Source: Talinum fruticosum (Eukaryota; Streptophyta; Magnoliopsida; Caryophyllales; Talinaceae). Taken from it: a DNA stretch of 64,000 nucleotides. The position numbers and the translations under genes are program-made. Below, one piece after another: positions 34,331 through 45,760 of this stretch (positions are counted from its first letter, which is position 1; every line of letters begins with the position of its first letter). Where the stretch lies: positions 4,990,446 through 5,054,445 of the forward strand of contig JAITYX010000045.1 in the NCBI GenBank assembly GCA_021018815.1. The letters run 5' to 3'. Below the pieces are notes generated by a model. That model had not been told where the DNA came from and did no database searches. It saw only the letters and a list, made by a program, of their open reading frames with translations.

Positions 34331-35096
34331 ATTGAAGAAGAGCTTAATACATTTTGAAAGAAACCAAGTCTAGACTTTGACCAAACGACCTTCCGACCAC
34401 CCCGTTATAAGAAGCAAATGGGTTTTCAAGAACAAACTAGATGAAGATGGGTTGGTAGTAAAAAATAAGGCTAAACTTGTGGCTCAAGGTTACAATCAAG
34501 AAGAAGATATTGATTGTGGGGAAACCTTTGCACCAGTTGCTAGGATTAAAGCAATTAGAATCCTATTGGCACTAGCATCATACATGAATATTAAACTGTA
34601 TCAAATGGATGTCAAATGTGCTTTTCTGAATAGTTTCATTCAAGAGGAAGTCTATGTTGAGCAACCCCTGGATTTGAAAACTCGGAATTTCCAAATCATG
34701 TTTTCAAATTGCAAAAGGCTCTATATGGTCTTAAACAAGCTCTTAGAGCTTCGTATGAAAGACTCGAGCAACTTATTGGTTGAGAATGATTTCAAGAGAG
34801 GTCACATTGACAAAACTCTTTTTATAAAAACCGAGATGACAGATTTCCTTATTTCTCGGATTTATGTTGATGATATCATTTTTGGAGCTATCGATGAAAA
34901 TCTCTGTCGAGAATTTTATGAGTTGATGAGACAGGAGTTCCAAATGAGCATGATGGAAGAGCTTAATTTCTTTCTTGGTCTACAAATAAGACAAGATAAA
35001 GATGGCATCTATGTCCATCAATCTAAGTATACTAAGGAGTTGTTGAAAAAGTATAAGCTTCAAGATGTGAAACATGCAAGCAACCCCCACGAGTAG
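34330..35096 (+). pseudogene. copia reverse transcriptase (C), longest RT frame
   Basis: Open from 34377 to 35096. WVFKNKLDEDGLVVKNKAKL, YQMDVKCAFLNSFIQEEVYV, the catalytic ISRIYVDDIIFGA (YVDD), LNFFLGLQIRQ and YTKELLKKYKLQDVKHA are all readable. Between about 34680 and 34770 the frame is shifted (text changes from the expected [16 protein letters not shown]) and then restored, so two compensating indels are present and the fold would be damaged. Confidence 0.8.
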
Positions 35097-35149
35097 GAGC
35101 ATGAAAGTAGACTCGAGACGAAAAAGGTAAAACAATGAGATCGAAACCG

Positions 35150-35325
35150 TATAGAGGTATGATTGGTTCTCTGCCATATCTCACATCCAGAGAGGCCGGA
35201 CATTATGTTTAGTGTATGTCTATGTGCAAGATTTCAAGCTAATCCAAAAGAATCACATCTCGAGTGCGGTGAAGAGCATTTTCGGATATGTTGTAGGAAC
35301 TCATAATCTTGGTCAAGGGGTACTT
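35150..35325 (+). pseudogene. RNase H stub of copia C fused to env-like ORF
   Basis: The RNase H start (VQDFKLIQKNHISSAVKSIF, then a GTHNLG-like block) ends near 35322 and passes directly into the env-like text. The RNase H body, spacer, TATA box and env-like N-terminus are deleted relative to copy A. Confidence 0.75.
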
Positions 35326-36850
35326 TTAACCCCTTCAAAGTTTTCGTCACGTTGGATGACAAATTTTTCCCAACCACTTCATTTTCATGGTTGCAACATA
35401 TCAAAACCACTCGGAGCATACAATTTTCCGTGGTTCGGTGAGTTTATCTATCCTCAACTTATTGCCGAATTCTACTCAAACATGTCTTACTCGGAGGGAC
35501 TCATGACCTCACAAGTCTAAGACAAGTTTGTTCGCATCAACCTTTCTCTCCTACACAGACTTTTCAAAGTCTCTTCTCTTTTATGAACTGCAATCTCATT
35601 CCATTCAATGAGATAGTAGATGAGTTCTTTGAGAAATATACTAAGGAGGTCCATGAATCACACAAAAACTTCTTTGTGACTCGAGATGAGAACCGAGGCA
35701 TGATTACTCTGTTTTCTCTTGTTCTCTCATCACTTGAGCAAAGAGAATCCCAACTCCAAAATTCTCAATGCTCTTTTTGACACTCTACGGGGCTATGATG
35801 TAGATCTCTTCTAGCAATTCTTGAGCAAATTGCTTCTATGCCAACTCAATCCAAAAAGTCTTCTCCTTTTCCCTTCGGAGCCCTTCTAACTGTTGTCTTC
35901 AAACAATTTAAGGTTCCCCTCCCCTCGGACTCCAAATGCGAGTGTCCGAGGCTGCCATAATGGTAGGCAGGAAGGAGCTTATGGGCTACGGATATCGGAA
36001 ATCAAGCCTAGTGTCTAGGTTCATGGGTCCGAGTTAAAGCCCCCTTCACCTCCTCCCACTCGGACTCGGATTCCGTTACCACTCCCTCCTCTATCAGGTG
36101 GTCTATCCACTTCGAACCACCTTCCGTAGCAACTGCTGCTTTGTCTACCGTTCGATAGACAAACTCTCCTCCATGTCCCAAGAACTTCGAGGCACTCTAC
36201 GCTCTCTCAAGACCATCCTTCAAAGTCCGGTGATCAACCAACAGACAACCCAATCTCGGATCCAAGAGTAGCAGGATCTCGCCGATCGAGTTCAAGGGCC
36301 TCATCAAGGAGCAGAAGGAGCAGCTCTAGCTCCTCCAAGAACGTAGATATAAGGTTGCCCAGGACCCAAAAAGCTTAGACACTTCGAGGAGTCCTCCAAC
36401 CCAGCCAAATCCCCATCGGCTGAGGTTAAAGAAGAAAAAGTTATGGCTGAAGCAGTCAGCCTGAGGAAGAGAAGGAGGAAGAGAAAGAAGAGGAGAAAGA
36501 GGAAAAAGAAAAGGAGAAAGAGAAAGCAGCTCGGATCGAGCGACAAGATGTTGTAGTCCCGCAACCAAAACCGATCAACTCAAATGATAGTCTAAGTGGG
36601 TCGGAAGACACCGCGGACATTGGTCGACCAACAATTGTCAAGTCGAAGCACCTCCCTTAGCTATCTTCCAGGAGGATGAGGATGATACGGCCCTGGGTTA
36701 GATGGCCGAATAAAGCCACTCTCTAACATCCTTGTGCTGCCCCCACCACGATCATCAACGTCATCTTGAGCTTACTTGCGCCGGCGCATTGCTCGTTCCT
36801 CCATCTCAAGCACCGCAAGCCACCTTCTTAGTTTATCTTCTTTATTTTTT
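35326..36850 (+). pseudogene. env-like ORF of copia C, N-terminus deleted
   Basis: Starts inside the family block before DDKFFPTTSFSWLQHI. SHKNFFVTRDE is seen at about 35650. Later frames carry a conserved C-terminal charged region; at 36460-36535 a purine run encodes an alternating Glu/Lys tract. The tail LVLPPPRSSTSS matches copy A. Multiple stops and shifts. Function unknown. Confidence 0.6.
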
Positions 36851-37254
36851 TGTCCAACATCAACCGTATTTTTTGATATTCTTTTTCCCTGTTTTTGATG
36901 AAATGTAAGGGGAGAAATATAGAAAATTAATGTTTAGTGGGAGCTCACCCTCTTTTCTTTATATATATGAATGAATTTTCTTTTACTCGAACATACTTAT
37001 TTTTGAGTTGATTCTTTTTGAGTTCGATCTCTCTATAATTTATTTTCTTACGTTACGATATAGTACTGTTCATATCTCTACGCTAATGTGTTATCCGCAT
37101 ATTTGATATAAGTAATGATAGTGTCTGCAATGCACTCTCTAAGCATGAAATATTTCGCAATCATTACTTCTTGCTCGAGATGTTCTATTTAGTAAGAATG
37201 AAAACTCATGTTTTACGCTAATAAGTTTCTATCTAAGTATGGAATGCCTTTCAT

Positions 37255-37268
37255 CAAAATGGGGAGAT
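37255..37268 (+). other. polypurine tract (C)
   Basis: CAAAATGGGGAGAT before TGAAGACTCGG. An internal tract TAAGGGGAGAAATAT lies about 350 bases upstream (36907). Confidence 0.75.
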
Positions 37269-38740
37269 TGAAGACTCGGATTCTAACTCTAAGTCATTCT
37301 AAGTACCACATGAAGATTCAGGTATAAATCTTATCTCTCCTAAGTTTTAATTTCAAATCGTTCGAGTGTTATAGAAACTCTAGTATAAGTTTTCATTCGT
37401 TTCGACCGACTCGGAAAACACATTCTTGTATATCTTACGCATACATGTTTCGACTCACTCGGAACTATCGCACATTCAAATAATTTCTCTAACTCTTTTA
37501 TTCTGAGTTCGACTTGCAAATTTCAACGCAAAGTGAAATGCAGTGTTAATTCCTTTTTCTAAGTCGGTTTGTTTAGTTTGAGAATTATTTGTCCGGATCA
37601 AGTATTTATACTCGGTTGATTCTATTCTTTTTAACTTGATCTTTCTTAGGATTGACTCTAGTGGAATTTGAGTATATTGAATATTAGACTCGTAAAATTC
37701 CATTCTTCTAGGCCAAAGATAGTTATGGGCTTAATTATCCTAATTTAATTCTTATCCGTACCTAATTTTAGACCAAAGTATTTTATAATTTGAGAACCAA
37801 AGTGGTTTACTTTTATAGGTTATTCAAACGAGGTTGTCTAATTTTTGAAATACAAAAGTAGCCGGGTTCTAGCTGTCAATCATCAGCATACAAGCTTTAT
37901 CTACTTCGAACAGGGCTCAAATACCGTGTGAGGGCTGTGTATTTCCAAACCGCAAAACTCCAACGCTTAGCTCAACGGTGGTTTCCACCTTACTTTTCGG
38001 ACATCACTAGTTGACTGGAGCACCTTTAGGAGCAAAGAGCCGTTCCATAACCTTCACATCCCAACAGATCTTTTTGGGTGACTCGGAAGAGCCGTTACAA
38101 CGGTGAGTAAAGACTTATGTTTAGAACCAAGACACAACGATCACTCTACTTGGTCATCTATAAGCGAAGCCACTTCACAAGACTTGAAGATTGCTTGGAA
38201 TTATAGCTGAAACACATTACTTAAGCAAAAGTCGTCGTTTTCATATTCAATCTTCTATCTACAACTCTCAACTTGTAATTAATATTTTTGAGTTGTAAAG
38301 TCTTGTAATCAATTACATACTTCTCTTACTTTCTGAGTAAGCTCCCTTAACCGAGCCGTAAGGGTTAACTCAGCTACGTTGTCCCTAACTATAAAGGTTA
38401 TCTCGGTTAGGAAGTATTAGATCGAATAAGGGAACTTTTGAGTCTAGGAAAATATTGTATGGAATTCTCTAAGGGAGAAATTCTAGTAGAGTCGAGTCCT
38501 TTGTATTTTAAGGATTCAAAATAGTGGATTTGACTTGGTGCTTGGATTAGCACTGTCCGTGGTTTTCTACCCAAGAGGGTTTCCATGTATTTATGAGTGT
38601 CTACATTTCGAGTCCAATCTAGTCTCAAAATCAGCTGTGTATCTTCTTCCAAGTAAAAAGTTTCTAAGTTTGTTCAAATTTTCTCATCACCCTATTCACC
38701 CCCTCTACGGTGACTTAGACTCTCCAGGAGCAAACCTTCA
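37269..38740 (+). repeat. 3' LTR of copia element C
   Basis: 1472 bases, TGAAG...CTTCA. It is alignable to LTR A throughout. The TATA box region is mutated (CATCTATAAGCGAAGCC at 38157). Followed by AGCAA. Confidence 0.85.
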
Positions 38741-39209
38741 AGCAAGAACGACGATGAAAGTGAGTAGCGAGAGACGAGAGCACCGAGTAGAGAGTAGAGA
38801 GAACAACAACGACGATGGCGCACCGGAGAGCAAGCAACGACGACGAGGAAAAGGTAGACATCGAAGAAAGGAGAAAAACATGGACAACAAACATAGAGAG
38901 ACGCGAGTGAGAGTGAGAGTGACTATTAGAGAGCATAGATCGATGGTGGCAATCTAGGTTGTGGTTTTTTCTATTTCGAAGAATTTTGATTATGGTTCGA
39001 TGAAATAATTGTAATAATATAAGCCCTATGACTACGACTCGGTTAAATGTGGACATTTCCAGCTATGATAACGGTTCAATTAAAGAATCATCATCATATA
39101 TGTAATAAATAACCGCTTATTTATAAAAATGCCACCAGGTTATTTTTTATAATTGTTTTCCTTATAACCATCGTTAAAGGGTCGTTATTAAAGTTGTTTC
39201 GTAATAGTG
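38741..39209 (-). mobile_element. CACTA-like transposon end, truncated
   Basis: On the minus strand it begins CACTATTACGAAACAAC, followed by repeated AACGA/ATAACC-type motifs (TAATAACGACCC, AACGATGGTTATAA, AACCGTTATC) typical of CACTA subterminal regions. It interrupts the env-like ORF of copia D exactly at 39210. The other end is missing; copia C's LTR abuts at 38741. The plus-strand ORF here is low-complexity and not called. Confidence 0.45.
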
Positions 39210-39574
39210 CTAGTTTAGCAAAAGGACTAGGATTGAATTTCAGAAAAAGACATTAAACATCAAAAAGTATGTGAAGAAATAGACGTGTGATGTTGATTCT
39301 CTCGCCCTCGACAGTCGAATAAATAACAAAGACCTTTGGGGACATTTTCAAGTAAAATTATAAGACTAACTCATGATAGATATTATCACGAAGCAAATAT
39401 AGTTGAAGATACCTGTCTTGGTGAGTGGTTTGACCCATGACAATTTGGTAGAAGGGAAGAACTTCTATTCCAGAAAGTATGGCTGGGCTACGATTGAATG
39501 TTTAGGGTCTTCGAAGGGTAGGGCTTTTCCTTTTGAGGATCCTTAGATTGAGTGACATTTTCTCTCTTAGACAT
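39210..39574 (-). pseudogene. env-like ORF N-terminus (D), truncated
   Basis: ATG at 39574 (MSKREN). Downstream text shows the family block RINITRLFLHILFDV and ends at LKFNPSPFAKL, where the CACTA-like terminus starts. Frameshifts lie between the start and this block. Confidence 0.6.
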
Positions 39575-39749
39575 GTTTTTGAAGATGAAAAACAACGAGA
39601 GATAGAGATTTGAATGAGTAAGAAAAATGCGAGATTAAAAGAGTAGAATTCAGAGTTTGAAAAAGTCCGAGAGAGAGTGTTATGAGTTAGAGAATTAAGA
39701 TCGAGAGAGCAAGAATTGCAAAGTGAAAGAGATATGGTAAACAAGGGCT

Positions 39750-39757
39750 ATTTATAG
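39750..39757 (-). promoter_or_regulatory. TATA box upstream of env-like ORF (D)
   Basis: Minus strand CTATAAATAGCCC, about 180 bases before the ATG at 39574. Confidence 0.55.
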
Positions 39758-40189
39758 GTAAAAGCTTGTACTGAAGCGAAACCTCAACTAACCCGAGTTT
39801 ATAGAGTAACAGACTAGTTGAACCGTTTCACATTTTAGCGTCCTTCTAATGATAATTCTATAAAGTACTTCCTCCAACGGCTAGTTTCTTGACCCCTCAC
39901 ATGCCATCGAGAGAAAAGGTAATTTTTAAAATATTTCTAAGATTCTCTATTGAATTAGAGTTGAACTCGAAGTTTGTCTGTCCATTTTCTTTAAACCGAG
40001 TCCGACTCAATAAATTATCCGAGTCACTCGGAACACACTAAAAACTAATAACTATAGCACAATCTCATGATATACCAACTAAACCATTAGTTATTCATGC
40101 AGAGCAATTAAGAATCAATGAATTCTCATAATAACTCAAGTAAACATGCATTTAGCATATGAAGTTAATTCCTAATAAAACATAATTAT

Positions 40190-40680
40190 TCTTCACTCAT
40201 TGGTTTTATGAAGATATCAGTAACGTAAATCTAGAAGGAATAAATTAAAGTTCAATATCACATTTTTGAGAATTATCTCTCGGAAAGTTATCTAACCTCA
40301 ATGTGCTTCATTGTTTAGTGTTGAACTAGATTCTTTGTAATGCTGATGGCACTTCGATTATCACAATTGATAGGAATGGTTTTGAATGACAATCCTTGAT
40401 CCTTTACGTGTTGTAGCATCGATAGTATCCGAGCATAGCAATCCCTAGCTTCCACGTACTAAGCCTTAGCAGTTGATAGAGTAACTGAATGTTGCTTCTT
40501 TGAATGCCAGGAGATGAGTGTTTGACCTAGAAATTGGCATGCTCCTAACGTATTCTTTCTATCAATTTTGTATGTAGCATAGTCTATATCTTTCTCATAT
40601 GAGGGCATCTTGCCATTGCTCCTCATTAAAGTTGGTTCATGTTTGACATCTTGTTGCTTGTACAACTTGCAAAACTTCTT
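40190..40680 (-). pseudogene. copia RNase H (D), internal deletion
   Basis: The RT tail (YKQQDVKHEPTLMRSNGKM) runs straight into the middle of RNase H (DYATYKIDRKNTLGACQFLG, LISWHSKKQHSVTLST), so about 50 residues with the first acidic motif are lost. The C-terminal part is readable with stops. Confidence 0.7.
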
Positions 40681-40689
40681 AGTATATAT

Positions 40690-41400
40690 GGACTAATGCA
40701 TAAAGACGCCAACACCTTCATGCTTAATTTGTTGTCGAAGAAAGAAGTAGAGTTTTCTCATCATACTTATTTAATATTCCTCTCTCGCCAACTCAGAAAA
40801 CTCCCAACACAAAGTTTCATTAGTAACTCCAGTGATTATGTCATCAACATAGATCGAGATAATGAGCAAATCACTCCCCTTAGTTTTTATGCAAAGAGTT
40901 TTGTCAATAAGATGTCTTTCGAAACCATTTTCAACCAAAAATCTACTTAATCTTTCATACCAAGTTCTTGAAGCTTGTTTCAAACCATACAAAGCTTTTT
41001 GCAATTTGAAATCATGATTAGGAAATTGAGAGTTTTCATGTATAGGGGTTTTCCCAACATATACTTCTTGAATGTAAGCATTAAGAAAAGCACACTTAAC
41101 ATCCATTTGATATAATTTAATGTTCATGTTTGATGCAAATGTTAAGAGAATTCTGATTGCATCAATCTTCATAACAGTGCAAAGGTTTACCACAATCAAT
41201 TCCCTCATCTTGATTATATCCCTGAGCAACAAGTCTAGCTTTATTTCGACTACCAAACCTCCCTCTTCTAGTTTTTCTTAAATACCCTTTGGGTTCCTAT
41301 AATTGGGTGGTCGGAAGGTAGTTTGGTCAAGGTCCAAACTTAGTTTCTTTCAAATTGTGAGAGTTCTTCCTACGTGGTCTCTACCCATTCAGGTTCAGGT
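40690..41400 (-). pseudogene. copia reverse transcriptase (D)
   Basis: The open segment 41256-40771 includes [40 protein letters not shown] and the catalytic IISIYVDDIITGV. Upstream NKARLVAQGY-type text is shifted. Confidence 0.8.
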
Positions 41401-41439
41401 ATGGCTTTTAGCACATTCTTAGGTTCAATTAATGAGATG

Positions 41440-42600
41440 AATGCGAGAGAATGCATATAATTTTTGCAAAGAAGAACGAGTCTTTACCACGGAATTGATA
41501 TCCGAGATAATGTTCTCGGGTGGATGACTTGATGCATATTTGAATGCTTTACCTATTCTCTGGTTTACCAAATTTGATTGTTGAATACTTTGTTCTTCAA
41601 CTGGTTCAATTGGTTGTATCTTTTCCTTACCTTGTGCTTCAGTAGTCCGAGCTTGTTCTTAAGCCGACTCATTCCGAGTTGGCTCAATTCTCTTCTTATT
41701 AATTATTTTGAGCTTAGCTTCAGCTAAATCATCATCATTTTAATTTAACATGAGTTATGAGAAAGTAGACTCACTTATCCTGCCATTTTCAACTTTATCA
41801 AAGATAACATGGATGATTTCTTCCACCTTGTTAGTTCTTTTGTTGAAATTGCGACAAGCTTTGGTATGAGATGAATAAAAAAAAAAATATACCTGCATCT
41901 AACCTTACATTAAATTTGGTGCAATGATCTTTATTATTGCAATGCACAAAGCATTTACCCTCGGAAGCTTTGAAGTAGGACATGTTACATTTCTTTCCCT
42001 TGTATAGTTCATAGGGTGTTTTCTTTATAACAGGCCGAATGAGACATCTGTTGAGTATGTAGTTTGCTGTGTTCATTGCCTCATGCCACAAATATTAAGG
42101 AAGGTCATTTTCAATCATCATAGTGATTCCTATTTCTTTAAGAGTTTTGTTTTTTCTCTCCACTACTCCATTATCTTGAGGAGTTCTCGGTGATGAGAAG
42201 TTAGGGGATATGTCATTCTTGTCACGTAAGTTTGCATATTCTTGTAGTGAGAACTCCCTTCCATGGTTAGTTCATATTCTCCTAATCGAGTGTAAGACTT
42301 CACTTGAATTTTCATGCAGATCTAAGTAAACTATTTGAAGGCTTAATTTTTGCTCTTTAGAAAACAAACCTACGTAAATCGTGAGAAATCGTTAACAATG
42401 ATTAGTACTTATGATTTATCTCCTAAGCCTTTAACATGGATTTCACCACACAAATTCATATGTATTAATTCAAGAAATTTGGATGTAGAGATTGTTTTAA
42501 GTGGCTTAAATGATTACCTGATATGTTTTACTTTCGTGCAGGAATCACATATTTTATCTTTGTTAAATGTGCAGTTAGGTAGTGCTATGACTAATCCTTG
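41440..42600 (-). pseudogene. copia integrase (D), N-terminus replaced by LTR
   Basis: Contains AMNTANYILNRCLIRPVIKK and the following FKASEGKCFVHCNNKDH block (42091-41831), and the core through stops up to the GAG-pre-integrase text LPNCTFNKDKIC at 42542-42600. There it meets the LTR terminus. Confidence 0.75.
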
Positions 42601-43457
42601 TGAAGGTTTACTCTTTGAGAGTTTGAGTCACCCTAGAGGGTGGGTAAATATGGTGTGAAGGAAATTTTATGGAAATAATGATTTTCGGCACAAGTCATAA
42701 CTCAAAATAGGAATTCTTCGTCTAGAATGAACTCGGAAAAGTTTGAATAACAAGAAATACGTGGAAACCCTCTAGGGGAAAAAACTACAAGTAGCGTCTA
42801 TCCGGACACCCAGTCAAATCCACTGTTTTGAATCCACAAAATACAGAGGAATTACTTCACGAATTGTTCTCTTAGACAATTCAATACAAGTTTTCCTAAG
42901 CATAGAAATTCCCTTATCTAACCTAGTACTTTCTAACTTAGTGAACCCTTACAACTAGGTACAAATAAGCTAAGTTACCCTTTACAACTCGAGTCAAGGG
43001 AAATTACGGAAGAGTCAAGAAAGTAAGTGTTTGAGTGATTATAAGACTTCTTCGTTTCAACTCAAAAGTTGAGAAAAACAAAGTACAAAGTTGAAAGCTA
43101 TAAAAGATTGAGTGTATGAGATAAGAGTTCATTCCATCAATCATCTAAGTCTTGTAGAGTGGCTTCTATTTATAATCAGCATGGCGGATAGCCGTTGTAA
43201 CTCGGTCTTGACTGGGAAGCTTCACTAGGTGTTGTAATGAATGATTTGAGTCCCTTAGAAAGAGAATCGTTGTAACGATGGACGTTCCGCATAGGTCCTT
43301 GGCTCAAAATGTATTCTATCCCATTTGTTGTGACTGAAATCTCGGGTGGAAACAACCGTTAGACTCAAAGCTAAAGTTTTCCAGGAATGGAAACAAATAG
43401 CCACTGACATGGTGTATGAGCCGTCCCGAAAATGTGGTTTTTGTATTTGCTAGTGTT
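42601..43457 (-). repeat. copia-family LTR fragment (D'), minus
   Basis: In plus coordinates it begins TGAAGGTTTACTC, the reverse complement of the LTR end, and extends into U3 at about LTR position 575 (ATTAAACACTAGCAAATACAAAAAC). TATA context TATAAATAGAAGCCACTC is at about 43170. The first ~575 bases of the LTR are absent; plus-oriented LTR E begins there. Confidence 0.8.
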
Positions 43458-44755
43458 TAATGGTTCATGACACAGGTATAATTCTCTATCTCTTTATGCT
43501 TTTGATTTCAAGTCTATGTATTTAAGAAGCTCAACATTAAATTTTCCATTTTGTCGACCCACTTGAAAAATCATATCTAAAGTAAAATGCATTTAACTAG
43601 ATTTCGACCCACTCGGACATAACTCGAAACATGACATGAGTAAATAATTTCACAAACACTTCATATTTTGATTACTGACTTAATGTTCTAAATGAAAATG
43701 AATTATCGCATTAATTCTTCCTTCGAGTCGGTTTATTGAATGAAATTATTTACTTAATCAAGTTTATGCATTCCGATTATTCAATCTTGATAACTTTATC
43801 ATTTAAAAGATTGACTCAAGATGGAATTTGAAACTAATGAATATTAGACTTAGAAAATTCCATTCTTTGAAGCTGAAGATAATTTAGCTCTTAATTATTT
43901 TGAATTAATTATTATCTTTGGATAATCTTGGACCGAAGTATTTTTATACTTTGAGTACCACTTTGATTTTCTTTTGCTGGTTGATTAAAGTATTTTAATT
44001 TCATTTAAAAAGAAAAATGAACTGGCTTCCTACCGTTAAACACCTGTAGATAGAAAAACACCTGTTCTAGACAAGAGTTAGACACCGTGTTAGGGTTGTT
44101 TGTTCCCAAATCCGGTGAACATCAACTTTTGGATCTAACGGCTGTTTCCACCCTAGGTTTGAGTCACAACCGATAGGATGGACTACTTTTCCAGCCAAGG
44201 ACCTAAGCACAATGTTCATCTTGTAACAGCTCCTTTTACGAGTGACTCGGACTACCCGTTACAACGGCTAATGAAGCTCACAAGTCCAAAACCAGTCTCA
44301 ACAGATACTCTACCCTAATAAGTATAAATAGAAGCCCTCCTATATTGACGAACAATTGCTAGTCATTTACTCAGTGCATACTCACTCAATCTTTGAGCTT
44401 CTATAAGTCTTGTTCTTAGTTCTTACTTTTTGAGTTGTAAAGAGAAAGTCTTGTCATCGCTTCAACACTTTCAATTCTCTACTAAGTCCTTTAAGTGAGT
44501 TGTAAGGGTTAATTCAGATTAGTTGTTCCATAGCTGTAATGGTTACCTCGGTTAGGAAGTAGTACATCAAATAAGGGAATTTTGAGTCTAGAAAAAAAAA
44601 ACTTGTAATCGAATTGTCCAAGGGAACAATTTTGTAAAGAGTCGATCCTTGTATTTTGTGGATTTAAAATAGTGGATTTTATTTGGTGCTTAGTTTAGCA
44701 TTGTCCGTGGTTTTCTACCCTAGGGTGACCTAACCTCTCGTAGAGCAAAGCTTCA
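43458..44755 (+). repeat. 5' LTR of copia E (start missing)
   Basis: Homologous to LTRs A and C and to the 3' LTR of E (GGTATAATTCTCTATCTC...). TATA box at 44322-44330. It ends AAAGCTTCA, followed after two bases by the PBS. Confidence 0.85.
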
Positions 44756-44757
44756 AT

Positions 44758-44770
44758 TGGTAACAGAGCC
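44758..44770 (+). other. primer binding site, tRNA-iMet type (E)
   Basis: TGGTAACAGAGCC, one change from the usual TGGTATCAGAGCC. It fixes the LTR end for the whole family. Confidence 0.75.
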
Positions 44771-44814
44771 TAGCCTTGTAAAAGGATCTCACAATCCAAA
44801 GTTCTAAAGATTAG

Positions 44815-45760
44815 ATGGCTTAGAACAATGGAGAGTTCGATGAAGTAAGATCGTTCACCGGACTACCCAAGTTCAAAGGTTCAAACTTCGTACATTGGAA
44901 GAAGATGTAATCCTTCATCCAGGACTATGATAAGGATGTCTATAACATTATCCAACACGAGAACTACACTCCTATGAAGATGGAAAGAACAAGACATGTG
45001 CCCAAGGTGATGTCCGAGTTCACCACTGAAGAGAATGAGATGTACATAAAGAACTTCAAAGCCATGAACACTCGATGTGTGCAACTAATTCAAAAGAATG
45101 CAATAGAGTGTCTGCATGTGACATAGCCAAAGAAGTATGGAATACATTGGTCAACACTTATAAAGGAACTAGCCAAGTGAAGTAAGCACGGATAAGTCGG
45201 TTCCTCCACCAAAAAGAGATGTTCAAAATGGAACTCGACGAGAACATCACTCGGAAGAACATCACTCGGATATACATCCGCTTCACAAACATTGTCAACA
45301 ATCTCAAGTCTCTTGGGAGAATGATCTCTCATAAACAAGTTGTCAAAAATATTCTAAGAAGTCTATCAAAGAGAAGATGGGGTGGATCCCAAGGTGACAA
45401 CAATCGAGGAAGCTAAAGATCTTTCCAAGTTGAAGCTAGATGAGCTCATTAAGAACTTACTCACTTATGAGCTGCACCTAGAAGAAGAGGAAGTTGAGGT
45501 CGGTACCAAAAGAAACATTGCACTCAAGCCCTCAACAAACAGACGACAAAGTCCGAACTCTTCGGATTATGAAGAAAATACCATGGCACTCATTGCCCAA
45601 GGTTTGAAGAAGATGATAATATACAATAAGTGGCCAAAGAAGGAGTTCTGTGGTGGCTACCTGGAGTTATGATGATTAAGAAGAAGATGATGATTTTAGT
45701 GACTCAAAGTCCCTAATGGAACTATTAGACTTAGAAGTTGGATTTGAGTAAGACAATGAT
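44815..45760 (+). pseudogene. copia gag (E), UBN2-type
   Basis: Starts near MA*NNGEFDEVRSFTGLPKF with a stop at codon 3. Then FKGSNFVHWKKM, a long helical middle part, and MFKMELDENITRKNITRIYI; the third ORF has TIEEAKDLSKLKLDELIKNL, typical of DUF4219/UBN2 gag proteins of plant copia elements. At least three frame changes. It would form the virus-like particle. Confidence 0.75.

Larger units (their letters stand above)
23141..38740 (+). mobile_element. Sirevirus-like copia element C, 5'-truncated, with nested Tekay element
   Basis: Order: gag end/protease (23141-23990), integrase (23991-24815), nested gypsy (24816-33784), integrase end/linker (33785-34330), RT (34330-35096), RNase H stub fused to the env-like ORF (about 35325), PPT and 3' LTR (37269-38740). 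It is head-to-head with copia B. Removing the gypsy element restores an uninterrupted integrase segment: ...GCTCGGTCAA + ATGAAGG... Confidence 0.85.
39210..42600 (-). mobile_element. Sirevirus-like copia element D, partial
   Basis: Right to left: integrase (42600-41440), RT (about 41400-40690), RNase H (40680-40190), spacer with TATA box, env-like N-terminus (39574-39210). It is cut at 39210 by the CACTA-like end and at 42600 by an LTR whose terminal CA abuts pol. Confidence 0.85.

Noticed and set aside
38535..38957. 140-codon ORF crossing the end of LTR C
   Set aside because: Spans the LTR boundary; its C-terminal half is low-complexity Arg/Glu text from purine-rich repeats.
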